Shown in pieces: positions 1 to 7,862 of a stretch of 64,000 nucleotides of DNA. Under the pieces are notes generated by a model that was not told where the DNA came from, made no database searches, and saw only the letters and a program-made list of their open reading frames with translations. A program made the translations under genes and the position numbers. This stretch comes from Dyadobacter alkalitolerans DSM 23607 (GTDB lineage Bacteria; Bacteroidota; Bacteroidia; Cytophagales; Spirosomataceae), in assembly GCF_000428845.1 (NCBI RefSeq), contig NZ_AUAS01000006.1:310001-374000 (forward strand), written 5' to 3'. Numbering within the stretch: position 1 is the first letter of the stretch; the number at the start of each line of letters is the position of its first letter.

Positions 1-276
1 ACCATTACGGCTGTTGATTTCGACAAAGACGGAAATAAGGATTTGCTTCTTTGCGGCAATGTGAGCAAGGCTAGATTGCGGTTTGGTAAGTATGACGCGA
101 ATTTTGGTGTTTTGTTAAAAGGAAATGGCAAAGGCCAGTTTGCTTACATTAAACAAGATAAGTCTGGGTTCAATTTAAAAGGAGATGTAAGAAGCGTGCT
201 GCCGATTGGTGACAAGCTGTTGTTTGGAATAAATCAACAAGAAATTAAAGCATATCAAATTGGTAAAGCTAATTAA
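1..276 (+). CDS. VCBS/FG-GAP repeat protein, C-terminal part (partial)
   Basis: The reading frame is open from base 1 and ends at TAA 274-276, so only the last 91 residues are present. Near the start, residues read VDFDKDGNKDLLL, the calcium-binding D-x-D-x-D-G-x-x-D-L signature of FG-GAP/VCBS beta-propeller repeats found in secreted or surface proteins. The tail looks like a final propeller blade followed by a short C-terminus. The next gene overlaps its end by 17 bp, so the two are probably translationally coupled. In Bacteroidota, VCBS proteins are often found next to vanadium-haloperoxidase-like genes (recalled, not checked). The ligand or function cannot be told from this fragment. Confidence 0.75.
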   Translation, partial: TITAVDFDKDGNKDLLLCGNVSKARLRFGKYDANFGVLLKGNGKGQFAYIKQDKSGFNLKGDVRSVLPIGDKLLFGINQQEIKAYQIGKAN

Positions 277-1564
277 GGGCTGGCTGATCATTGTCGTTAT
301 CTGCTTTTTTGCTAGCTGCAAGAAGGATGCGCCGACCAACATTAGTCCGGATGAGATCGGGAATATGACCTTGCAAATGACGGACGTCATGATCCATGAT
401 GTGACCAATCCGCCGCTTAGCGCCCGGTTTTTCGCTTATGCGTGCCTTGCAGGATACGAAGTCGTTTCACAAAATGACACGACTTACAAAAGCATGCACG
501 GTGTTTTGAATGATTACCCGAAAATGGAAAAGCCTGCGGTAGCGGCGTTTTCTTACCAGCTCAGCGCCATCCTGGCCATGCTCGAAACAGCGAAAAAAAT
601 GCAGCCTTCCGGTTCACTTTTGCAGACATATCAAGCCCGGCTGCTCGATTCATGCAGGAATGAAGGCGTTAGTGAGGAAATGATTGCCGGCTCAAAGGAC
701 TATGCATTGGCGATCAGCAAGCAAATTTTAAAATATGCCAAAGCAGACAAGTACAATCTGATCAGCAATTTTCCCCGATACGAACCAAGCCAAACACCCG
801 GAGCCTGGTATCCAACGCCTCCTGGATATTTTCCGCCTGTTGAGCCTTATTTTGAGACCGTAAGGCCATTTACGCTTGATTCTGCCGCCCAGTTCCGTCC
901 TGAGCCGCCCGTTGCTTTTTCAGAGGATAAGAATTCTGCTTTTTTCAAGCTGATGAAGCTCAATTACGACGATAAAAAGGAGCCTGAGCACAGGGTTAAG
1001 GCGGCGTTTTGGGATTGTAACCCATTTGCTTTGGAGAATAAGGGGCATTTGCTGGTGGGGATGAAGAAAATATCACCCGGGGCGCATTGGATGGGGATTA
1101 CCAACATTGCCTGCAAACAGGCAAAGGCCGATTTTTCAAAAACAATGCTGGTAAACACTTCTGTCGCGATTGCGTTAATGGACGGTTTTATGACCTGTTG
1201 GGAAGAAAAATTCCGCAGCAACCGCATTCGTCCCGAAACAGCCATCAGAAAATACATCGACCCAACCTGGACACCATTTTTACAAACACCACCTTTCCCG
1301 GAATATCTCAGTGGCCATTCCGTCATCTCATCCGCCTCGGCCATTGTCCTGACCCATTATTTTGGCAACCAATTTGAATACACCGACACCGTCGAAGAAC
1401 GTTTCGGCCTGAAAGCCCGCAAATTCCCCTCATTCATAGCCGCTGCCGAAGAATCCGGCATGTCACGCTTCTACGGGGGAATCCACTTCATGGACGCCAT
1501 CGAAAACGGACAAAAGCAAGGCGTTCAGGTTGGCGAATGGGTTGTTAGTAAGCTTGGGGATTAG
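260..1564 (+). CDS. Vanadium-dependent haloperoxidase / PAP2-type phosphatase lipoprotein
   Basis: A 434-residue exported protein. The N-terminus is a lipoprotein signal with lipobox FASC and Cys20. The three PAP2/vanadium haloperoxidase motifs are present in order: K-x6-RP at about residues 316-324 (KFRSNRIRP), SGH at about 351-353, and SR-x5-H at about 402-409 (SRFYGGIH). These bind vanadate or phosphate and supply the catalytic His. The start is a TTG at 260, inside the upstream gene; the first ATG in frame (365) would remove the signal peptide, so TTG is preferred. The family includes both true haloperoxidases and acid phosphatases, and the sequence alone does not decide which. Coupled to the upstream VCBS gene. 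Confidence 0.85.
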   Translation: MVKLIKGWLIIVVICFFASCKKDAPTNISPDEIGNMTLQMTDVMIHDVTNPPLSARFFAYACLAGYEVVSQNDTTYKSMHGVLNDYPKMEKPAVAAFSYQLSAILAMLETAKKMQPSGSLLQTYQARLLDSCRNEGVSEEMIAGSKDYALAISKQILKYAKADKYNLISNFPRYEPSQTPGAWYPTPPGYFPPVEPYFETVRPFTLDSAAQFRPEPPVAFSEDKNSAFFKLMKLNYDDKKEPEHRVKAAFWDCNPFALENKGHLLVGMKKISPGAHWMGITNIACKQAKADFSKTMLVNTSVAIALMDGFMTCWEEKFRSNRIRPETAIRKYIDPTWTPFLQTPPFPEYLSGHSVISSASAIVLTHYFGNQFEYTDTVEERFGLKARKFPSFIAAAEESGMSRFYGGIHFMDAIENGQKQGVQVGEWVVSKLGD

Positions 1565-1589
1565 ATTTTTATTCAAAAAAAGAACTTCC

Positions 1590-1630
1590 AACCTCGTAAA
1601 TCCAACGTTCAACTTTGGATTTGCGAGGTT
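1590..1630. terminator. 16-bp inverted repeat between convergent genes
   Basis: Arms 1590-1605 and 1615-1630 pair over 16 positions with one G-T wobble around a 9-nt loop. The right arm runs into the stop codon of the minus-strand patatin gene. On the minus strand a run of seven T follows about 8 nt after the stem, so it probably ends patatin transcription. On the plus strand there is no T-run. It could also be a REP-like element. Confidence 0.5.
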
Positions 1631-2390
1631 ACGCGTTAAAATCAACCTCGGTTTCCTCTAATAACCGCTTCGTATAACCATAACCAACATCAAACAACTG
1701 CCCGGCTTTTCGGAAGTCGAAAATGCTGAACTTGCTTAGTTCTGGTGGTTCGATGAGGAGGTTGCATTTTTTGAAACGTTCCTTGGTTTTGCTGTGCATG
1801 GCCAGGATAAGGCTGCGGTAGACTAGTTCTGTGGTTCTTTTGAGAGGTTTATCCAGCGTGAATGGGTTGCAGTGAATGCCTATGATGAAGTCGGTTTCTT
1901 CTATGATTGGCTCGACGGGCAGGTTGTTGAGTACACCACCGTCTACCAGTTCGCGGCCTTGAAAGCGGATAGGGCTGAATAAGCCCGGAATGCAGCAGGA
2001 GGCGAGCACCGGAATGGCTAGTTCGCCGTTTCGGAACTGCAATTCTTCTCCGGAAACAATGTCGGTTGCTGTTACAACGAGCGGGGTTTTCAGGGATTCG
2101 AATGTGTTTTCGGGAATGTATCTGCGAAGCACGGCTTCCAACTTGTTCATATGTAGAAGCCCGTTTGCACCAAACCCGAACCTGATATAGGGATAAAAGC
2201 TGGTTTGAATGATCATTTCAATGATCTCGTCGGGCGTGTAATCATGTGCTAGCATAGCGCCAATAAATGCGCCGGAGCTTGTCCCGCTGATCACGTCGGG
2301 CTTAATTCCATGCTCCATTAATGCTTTTATTGCACCAATGTGGGCAATACCACGTGCCCCGCCGCCAGATAAAACCAAACCGATTTTCAT
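1629..2390 (-). CDS. Patatin-like phospholipase family protein
   Basis: 253 residues with all patatin landmarks: the oxyanion-hole glycine-rich stretch GGGARG (residues 9-14), the nucleophile elbow G-T-S-S-G with Ser38, and the D-G-G motif with Asp150 that completes the Ser-Asp dyad. The size and lack of extra domains match the compact bacterial RssA/YchK group. No signal peptide, so probably cytoplasmic or peripheral at the inner membrane, hydrolysing acyl esters of lipids. It begins 4 bp after the end of the metallo-hydrolase gene upstream on the same strand, so the two form an operon. The natural substrate is unknown. Confidence 0.9.
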   Translation of the reverse strand: MKIGLVLSGGGARGIAHIGAIKALMEHGIKPDVISGTSSGAFIGAMLAHDYTPDEIIEMIIQTSFYPYIRFGFGANGLLHMNKLEAVLRRYIPENTFESLKTPLVVTATDIVSGEELQFRNGELAIPVLASCCIPGLFSPIRFQGRELVDGGVLNNLPVEPIIEETDFIIGIHCNPFTLDKPLKRTTELVYRSLILAMHSKTKERFKKCNLLIEPPELSKFSIFDFRKAGQLFDVGYGYTKRLLEETEVDFNA

Positions 2391-2394
2391 AACA

Positions 2395-3240
2395 TTAACT
2401 TATAAATGTGCTCAACGCACCGCGCTCACGGATCGCAATTCCTTTATCTGTCTGCTCCACAACGGCTGCTTCAAAAACGGGATCATGCTCAAATAGTATA
2501 ATGTGCTTTTCTGCCGCTGCATTTTGCAGCACTCCCTGCTTTTCCTGCATCGTAACAAGTGGCCGCATGTCATAACTCATGATCCAGGCAAGCGGAATGT
2601 GGTAAGAAGATGGCAACAGATCCGCAGCGTAAATGATCTTTTGATCCTTATATTGAATAACCGGCAGCATCATTTGCTCGGTGTGACCATCCACGTGTAT
2701 AAATGCAATGTTGGGAAAAGGGGATTGGTTTTTCTCAATGAACTTCAACTGACCGGATTCCTGCAAAGGAAGAATGTTCTCATTCAAAAAAGAAGCTTTC
2801 TCGCGCGGATTAGGGTTGATAGCCCATTGCCAATGTGCTTCATTGGACCAATAAACGGCATTTGGAAATGTGGGAAGCAATTGCGACCGGTCGGGGTTGT
2901 ATTGCACGGCACCGCCTACATGATCGAAATGCAAATGCGTCAGGACAACGTCCGTAATGTCAGTAACGTCATAGCCGCAGTTTTTGATGGAGCCAATAAG
3001 GCTGGCGTCTCCGTGAAGGTCGTAATGTCCGAAAAACTTTTGATCTTGTTTGTTCCCGAGTCCGGTATCGATCAAAATCAGTTTCCCGCCGTCTTCAATG
3101 AGCAGGCAGCGCATGGCCCAGGTGCAAAGATTTTTTTCATCAGCCGGATTATGCCTGTTCCAGAGCGATTTGGGAACCACACCGAACATTGCGCCGCCGT
3201 CTAGTTTAAAGAATCCAGTGTCTATAATGTGAATGTTCAT
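2395..3240 (-). CDS. MBL-fold metallo-hydrolase (lactonase-like)
   Basis: 281 residues with the metallo-beta-lactamase metal motif H-x-H-x-D-H at residues 102-107 (THLHFDHVGG), preceded by the LIDTG strand at 56-60. Further ligand candidates are the His of the VDGHTEQ segment and Asp of the YAADLLPS segment. The layout resembles the AHL-lactonase/AttM and hydroxyacylglutathione-hydrolase-like branch. No signal peptide, so cytoplasmic. First gene of a two-gene operon with the patatin. Quorum-quenching lactonase activity is possible but not shown; many homologues have other substrates. Confidence 0.85.
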   Translation of the reverse strand: MNIHIIDTGFFKLDGGAMFGVVPKSLWNRHNPADEKNLCTWAMRCLLIEDGGKLILIDTGLGNKQDQKFFGHYDLHGDASLIGSIKNCGYDVTDITDVVLTHLHFDHVGGAVQYNPDRSQLLPTFPNAVYWSNEAHWQWAINPNPREKASFLNENILPLQESGQLKFIEKNQSPFPNIAFIHVDGHTEQMMLPVIQYKDQKIIYAADLLPSSYHIPLAWIMSYDMRPLVTMQEKQGVLQNAAAEKHIILFEHDPVFEAAVVEQTDKGIAIRERGALSTFIS

Positions 3241-3457
3241 ATCGGAAAGTTACCTAAATCGAACGCACTTCAAAATTTTCAAGGACTTAATCCGCGTTCG
3301 AAATGGCATGTTGCGTATGACAATGGTGCGTTATAATTGCATTAATCTGTAATAACTGCAATAATGTTTGGGTTAACGTAAATGGTTCAATAGAATATTT
3401 GTAAAAACTAATGTTCCTCGCTATTTTTCAAGTGTATCACCTTCTATTCCAACCTTA

Positions 3458-4606
3458 ATGAACCGCAGAAATTTTTTCGAGAAAGCTATTCCAGCCAGTT
3501 TTGCATTAGGCACCATTGCCTCATCCTGTGCACCTAAAACCCAGTTATATTACCCAGACAAGCATTTCCACATTGGCCGCGGTTACCATCAGATTCCTAA
3601 ATTACGGCTTTCAATGGACCGCATTGTAAAGGAAACGGTTGGTTTGCGGCCGTTCCGGGCGTCGGGGCCGCGATTGGACGTGGAAAAATTGGGCAGTAAA
3701 ACCATTGTCCATAATTACGGACATGGCGGCAGCGGCTGGTCACTTTCGTGGGGAACGGGGAACATTGCCCGTAATAATGTGCTGGCGACCAACGAAAAAA
3801 AAGTGGCCGTCATAGGCTGCGGAACAGTGGGCATTGCAACGGCGCGTCTCTTGCAGGAAAGTGGTTGCGAAGTAACCATTTATACCAAGGACGTTCCTCC
3901 CAACATTACGAGTAACCTGGCAACCGGAACATGGTCGCCTGCTTCACGGGTTTGCGATGTGAAGGTCGCCAAGCCTGAGTTTAAGGCGATTTGGGAAGAG
4001 GCGACACGCTTTTCGTTCCGCCGGTTTCAGTTCTTTCTGGGACTGAATGACATTGCTTGCTGGGCTGAGGAATACGGGGTTTTTAAACAAATGCCCGTCT
4101 ACACACCAGGCGCGGGGGGAGAGGATTTTGAAATACATGGCCTGATCCCTGAGCGTGTAAAGCTCGAAGCAAATGAACATCCGTTCAAAGCGGATCACGT
4201 TACCCGACGGACGAATTTAATGTTTAACATTCCGAGTTATCTGCGGCATCAGCTGGAAGACTTTGTCATGTTCGGCGGCAAAGTGAAAATCCACGAGATC
4301 AAAAAACTGGAAGATATTGATGCATTACCCGAGAAAGTGGTGGTGAACTGCATGGGGCTGGGTGCAAAACCCGTATTCAATGATCAGGAACTGACGCCGG
4401 TTTCTGGCCAGCTTTCCTGCTTAATCCCGCAAAGTGACGCGAATTACAAATTATATACACAAGGCGCAAACTTCATTTCCCGGAAAGACGGCATCTACAT
4501 TGGCAGCAATGGGATCGTCGGGAATTGGGATACGACGCCGAGTAAGGAACAGACCGAAAAAACAGTCGGGATACTAATGAAGCTGATGGAAGATATGAAA
4601 GGCTAA
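3458..4606 (+). CDS. FAD-dependent oxidoreductase (D-amino-acid oxidase family), exported
   Basis: 382 residues. A Rossmann dinucleotide-binding motif VIGCGTVG lies at about residues 118-125, unusually deep because some 115 residues precede it. A GHGGSGWSLSWG segment before it is the FAD/substrate loop seen at the C-terminus of D-amino-acid oxidases, which suggests a rearranged or duplicated order of elements. The N-terminus MNRRNFF plus a hydrophobic stretch ending SSC reads as a Tat signal with a lipobox, fitting a cofactor-loaded protein exported folded. A D-amino-acid or related amine oxidase activity is inferred. It stands alone, divergent from the MBL operon and followed by a convergent small gene. 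Confidence 0.75.
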   Translation: MNRRNFFEKAIPASFALGTIASSCAPKTQLYYPDKHFHIGRGYHQIPKLRLSMDRIVKETVGLRPFRASGPRLDVEKLGSKTIVHNYGHGGSGWSLSWGTGNIARNNVLATNEKKVAVIGCGTVGIATARLLQESGCEVTIYTKDVPPNITSNLATGTWSPASRVCDVKVAKPEFKAIWEEATRFSFRRFQFFLGLNDIACWAEEYGVFKQMPVYTPGAGGEDFEIHGLIPERVKLEANEHPFKADHVTRRTNLMFNIPSYLRHQLEDFVMFGGKVKIHEIKKLEDIDALPEKVVVNCMGLGAKPVFNDQELTPVSGQLSCLIPQSDANYKLYTQGANFISRKDGIYIGSNGIVGNWDTTPSKEQTEKTVGILMKLMEDMKG

Positions 4607-4607
4607 A

Positions 4608-4805
4608 TTATTGCGGCTTCGAAACGTCTTCTTTCAAATGATAGCGTCTCCGGATTTCGTTGACCAGGAATTTTTTCTGGGCGGTAAAACTTTCGGGATG
4701 CATGGTGACGAACAGCGCTTTCCATTCCGCATACCGGTCGGGGTCTACCATGCTGAATGTTTGCGGATCAATTTTTTTTAACCTTAAATAAGCTTCAAAT
4801 TCCAT
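4608..4805 (-). CDS. Small conserved hypothetical protein (65 aa)
   Basis: A 65-residue basic, helical protein starting MEFEAYLRLKKIDP. The frame continues upstream to 4850, but the ATG at 4805 gives the start I would expect for this type of short Cytophagales protein; the extra 15 residues look like read-back into the ltaE promoter. It has a W-K-A-L-F segment and a positively charged C-terminus with no signal or membrane segment. I recall similar short uncharacterised proteins in related genomes but know no function. It ends 1 bp from the convergent FAD oxidoreductase stop. Confidence 0.65.
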   Translation of the reverse strand: MEFEAYLRLKKIDPQTFSMVDPDRYAEWKALFVTMHPESFTAQKKFLVNEIRRRYHLKEDVSKPQ

Positions 4806-4813
4806 TATCCCGA

Positions 4814-4842
4814 TTTTTTCGCAATATATGCGCATACTTTTG
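4814..4842 (+). promoter_or_regulatory. Putative promoter of the threonine aldolase gene
   Basis: TACTTTTG at 4835-4842 is an exact match to the Bacteroidota -7 consensus TAnnTTTG and lies 27 nt before the ATG at 4870. A T-rich stretch at 4814-4819 stands where the -33 TTTG would be but matches only partly. It overlaps the start region of the divergent small gene. Confidence 0.5.
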
Positions 4843-4869
4843 CATATCATTTAAAATCTGAGTTCGAAT

Positions 4870-5889
4870 ATGAAAATTGACCTGCGCAGCGATACAGTCA
4901 CGAAGCCAACGAAGGAAATGCAGCAAGCCATGTGGGCGGCCGAAGTGGGTGACGATGTTTTGGGCGACGATCCGACGGTGAATGCCTTGCAGGAAAAGGC
5001 AGCTAATCTTTTTGGCATGGAAGAAGCACTTTTTTGTCCTTCCGGAACAATGACCAACCAGCTGGCGATCCGCGTGCATACGCAACCGGGCAGTGATGTG
5101 ATCTGTGATAGATATTCACACATTTACTTATATGAAGGCGGCGGCATCATGCTTAATGCGCTGTCGTCCGTGAAACTGCTGGACGGCGATCGTGGCAGGC
5201 TCACAGCCCGGCAAGTTGCAGGAGCGATAAGCCCCGAGCACGATATTCATTCAACAGTAACCCGCCTCGTTTCCCTGGAAAATACAATGAACAAAGGCGG
5301 CGGCTGTTATTATGATTTAGCTGAAATAGAAGCCATTAAGATGGTTTGCCAGGATAGAAACATTCCTCTGCATCTCGACGGAGCACGGCTTTTCAATGCA
5401 TTGGTTGAAACGGGTGAAAGCCCTTTGCAATATGGTCATGCCTTTGATAGTATTAGTATCTGTCTTTCAAAAGGATTGGGCTGCCCGGTTGGATCTCTGC
5501 TTTTGGGGACACATGAAGTGATCAAAAAGGCAAGACGTTTCCGTAAAGTAATGGGCGGAGGCTGGCGTCAGGCGGGATTCCTGGCAGCGGCAGGGATTTA
5601 CGCGCTGGATCATCATATCGAGAGGCTCAAAGAAGATCATGCGCGGGCCAGGGCCATCGGTGAAATGTTCCGGCATTTGCCCGAAGTGGAAGAGATTTTT
5701 CCTGTTGACACCAATATTGTCATTATCCGGCTCGGCGGAAGTGTATCAGAAATTGACTACGTAAATAAATTGGCGCAGCAGGGGATCCTGGCTGTGACTT
5801 TTGGAAAAAACCTCGTCCGCTTTGTTACCCATCTGGATTTCACGGACGATCATTTACACGAAATGAACAAGCGTATCAAATCCGTTTAA
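4870..5889 (+). CDS. ltaE: Low-specificity L-threonine aldolase
   Basis: 339 residues with the start [14 protein letters not shown] that typifies beta-eliminating threonine aldolases of PLP fold type I. The Schiff-base lysine is Lys201 in S-x-S-K-G-L-G (SICLSKGLG), close to the position in E. coli LtaE. The D-G-A-R motif around residue 170 ([10 protein letters not shown]) supplies the Asp that pairs with the PLP ring nitrogen. It cleaves L-threonine/allo-threonine to glycine and acetaldehyde in the cytoplasm and links to glycine and one-carbon supply. Monocistronic; its stop overlaps the stop of the convergent DUF1398 gene. Confidence 0.93.
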   Translation: MKIDLRSDTVTKPTKEMQQAMWAAEVGDDVLGDDPTVNALQEKAANLFGMEEALFCPSGTMTNQLAIRVHTQPGSDVICDRYSHIYLYEGGGIMLNALSSVKLLDGDRGRLTARQVAGAISPEHDIHSTVTRLVSLENTMNKGGGCYYDLAEIEAIKMVCQDRNIPLHLDGARLFNALVETGESPLQYGHAFDSISICLSKGLGCPVGSLLLGTHEVIKKARRFRKVMGGGWRQAGFLAAAGIYALDHHIERLKEDHARARAIGEMFRHLPEVEEIFPVDTNIVIIRLGGSVSEIDYVNKLAQQGILAVTFGKNLVRFVTHLDFTDDHLHEMNKRIKSV

Positions 5890-6287
5890 ACTTCCGGAAT
5901 CGCTTCTTCATACTCATATTCGGAATTGGGTCCCTGATAAATAACCTTCATACCTGCCAGATCGGCCACATATGTGTGTATGCCTGCAGCGCCTATTTCG
6001 CGCAGGAATGTAGGATAGTCGGTAACGCCTTCCTGGTTGCGTTTGATCGCTGCTTTGACAGCTTCCAGCTCAAATGTTTCGGCACATTCAAACTCCGGAA
6101 TGTCACCGGGTATCACCAGCTTGTCACCAATAACGGATGTATAAGTACGTTTGTGATTGCCTACCTTGATCTCATAATTGTCAACACCAATCGCTTTCAG
6201 GTTCTTGACAAAATAAGGATAGGCCTGCCCGGCAGATCGCTCCTCAGCAGATTTTATTAGGTCGTCGGTTAGTTCTACCATATGCAT
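5886..6287 (-). CDS. DUF1398 family protein
   Basis: 133 residues resembling the DUF1398 family (E. coli YbcV and relatives, often labelled phage envelope protein without good reason). Visible features are an N-terminal helix, a G-V-D-N-Y-E-I-K-V strand, a [13 protein letters not shown] region, and an aromatic C-terminus ([18 protein letters not shown]). No signal peptide or membrane segment. Two starts are possible, 6287 and 6281. The function is unknown. The stop codons of this gene and ltaE overlap by 4 bp in convergent orientation. Confidence 0.75.
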   Translation of the reverse strand: MHMVELTDDLIKSAEERSAGQAYPYFVKNLKAIGVDNYEIKVGNHKRTYTSVIGDKLVIPGDIPEFECAETFELEAVKAAIKRNQEGVTDYPTFLREIGAAGIHTYVADLAGMKVIYQGPNSEYEYEEAIPEV

Positions 6288-6357
6288 AATAATATGCGTT
6301 TAAATTTTTTGTTAAAAACTTATTAAATACCCGTGCCAGCTCACAGAGGCATTTTCG

Positions 6358-7050
6358 TTAACTTAATCTGGGAGTCTTGATGGCGAAAACCCATTCTTCC
6401 CGCTCACAGACCGGGCAAACAACTGCGCCCGCCGACACATTTTCAACATTTCCACAAAAAGCACAGGCATGAAATCCGTCTTTGAAGATCTTCTTACTCT
6501 TTGCATTATACAGGTCCGGCAGCAGCGGCAAGCCGTATTTGACCTCATTATCAGGATAAAAAAAGACGCTGACTTCTCCCGAGGGTTCGAGATAAGCGCT
6601 GCAAACCTGTCCTAAATGGGAGATGCTTTTCACGCGTAATTCGGAGAAAAATTCATCTTGCGCTAATGTTTCTTTCTTAAATGCGCTGATCGAAAACTGG
6701 CCTTCGTGAATCAGGCAAACGGTTTTTCCTTCAATCAGCTTTTCAAACCAAACACTTTTTCCTGTAAGCCAGGTTACAAACCTGTAAAGCAGAATAATGG
6801 TTGTAAATACAACAAGGGCAGGAATCACACCCACATCTTCATAAAACATCGGGTCTCCGGCTGCGGAACCCAACGCAATGATAATTACGGTTTCAAAGAC
6901 CGAAAGCTGCCTTACGCCCCGCTTTCCGGTGACCCGAAGCGCGGTCAGGAGAATCACGAACATGATCGTTGAACGCACAACCACCTCTGCCAGGAACTTG
7001 TAAGGCAGGTCGTTCATCAGAAACCTTTCCAATTCGAAAATCTCTTTCAT
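6358..7050 (-). CDS. DUF421 (YetF-type) membrane protein with C-terminal zinc ribbon
   Basis: 230 residues from the ATG at 7050; an ATG at 7107 would add 19 residues without signal character. The first part has three hydrophobic segments and the conserved TALRVTGKRGVRQLSVFETVI-type core of DUF421/YetF. It is followed by the soluble domain (LIEGKTVCLIHEGQ; ELRVKSISHLGQVCSAYLE). Unlike typical YetF proteins, the last 45 residues carry C-x-F-C ... C-P-V-C, a four-cysteine zinc-ribbon or rubredoxin-like knuckle. DUF421 proteins sit in the cytoplasmic membrane and their role is poorly known. Single gene. Confidence 0.8.
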   Translation of the reverse strand: MKEIFELERFLMNDLPYKFLAEVVVRSTIMFVILLTALRVTGKRGVRQLSVFETVIIIALGSAAGDPMFYEDVGVIPALVVFTTIILLYRFVTWLTGKSVWFEKLIEGKTVCLIHEGQFSISAFKKETLAQDEFFSELRVKSISHLGQVCSAYLEPSGEVSVFFYPDNEVKYGLPLLPDLYNAKSKKIFKDGFHACAFCGNVENVSAGAVVCPVCEREEWVFAIKTPRLS

Positions 7051-7146
7051 GCAATGCTGGTCTACAAAAAAAGATGCTACCCGGCCATCTCTATGGCAAA
7101 GTAACATCTTAATCTGAACTAATGGTCTATACGGCCGAAAATGGGC

Positions 7147-7560
7147 TTAATGCGCCATGTCATCTTCCTCCGGATGATGCACGATCAAGGAGCTGCGTGT
7201 ATCAAGTTTCTTGATCATCTCATTAGACATTGCATCTGCATAAACACCATAACTGCTTACCAATGTGCCTTTTAGCCCGTCTTTCGATTCAATGGCATAG
7301 AGGATCGACATATCGGATGGATTGGTCATTCCCTCAAAACGGTAAACTTTGATAATGTCGAAGTCCTCCGGCGAAAGGGTCAGGCAAATGCCGTCCTCTT
7401 TGTGCAATTCCAATGCGTGTGCAGTCATATTGAAATCATATGTATAACCCTCTGCCTGTAAATCTTCGAGCGTTTCAATAAGCGTATCCGGTTCGTCCAT
7501 GTTTTTATTGGACGGCTGTCTTTTTTGTTCTTTATCCTGATCTGAGCCTTGCAAGTCCAT
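7147..7560 (-). CDS. Small conserved cytoplasmic protein (often mislabelled PRPP synthetase)
   Basis: 137 residues, acidic and soluble. The core reads DTLIETLEDLQAEGYTYDF, then LSPEDFDIIKVYRFEGMTNPSD, then GLKGTLVSSYGVYAD. I recognise this as a short family widespread in Bacteroidota that databases frequently call phosphoribosylpyrophosphate synthetase, although it has none of the PRPP-binding or ATP loops of that enzyme and is far too short. The first 20 residues are a charged tail; translation could also start at the internal Met near residue 21. Function unknown. Confidence 0.7.
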   Translation of the reverse strand: MDLQGSDQDKEQKRQPSNKNMDEPDTLIETLEDLQAEGYTYDFNMTAHALELHKEDGICLTLSPEDFDIIKVYRFEGMTNPSDMSILYAIESKDGLKGTLVSSYGVYADAMSNEMIKKLDTRSSLIVHHPEEDDMAH

Positions 7561-7862
7561 AACAAAGTGATTTAAGGTTAGTATTTCTTTCGAATGCCAA
7601 CAATTGACATCGATAATTTTATTGTTTGAAAGCCGGAAATGACTGCCCGAAAGGCAGCTGTTTCAAAACGGCAGAAACGCATAGTGGTGCTTTTTGAATT
7701 AGACGCACGAAAAAAGTATGCCTTGCAGCGTCACTGCCGGTAAATTGCGCCTGCTTCAATTAATGCACAGATTTCCTATAATTGTTGTAAAAAAGAGATG
7801 ACCATTTTGAGGTGCTTTGACCTCAATTTGCCAGAGATGTAGAATGCAGCGCATTTTCCGGA
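7561..7862. other. Intergenic region without a gene
   Basis: About 300 bp with no credible ORF or RNA gene. It holds a short hairpin around 7647-7661 and a 7-bp inverted repeat (7807-7813 with 7820-7826) just past the end of the DUF4249 gene. The rest should contain the promoter of the 7147-7560 gene, but I see no clear consensus match. Confidence 0.5.
7807..7826 (-). terminator. Possible terminator after the DUF4249 gene
   Basis: Arms TTGAGGT (7807-7813) and ACCTCAA (7820-7826) pair perfectly around a 6-nt loop, 37 bp beyond the stop of the DUF4249 gene. There is no T-run directly after it on the minus strand, so efficiency is doubtful. Confidence 0.35.
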
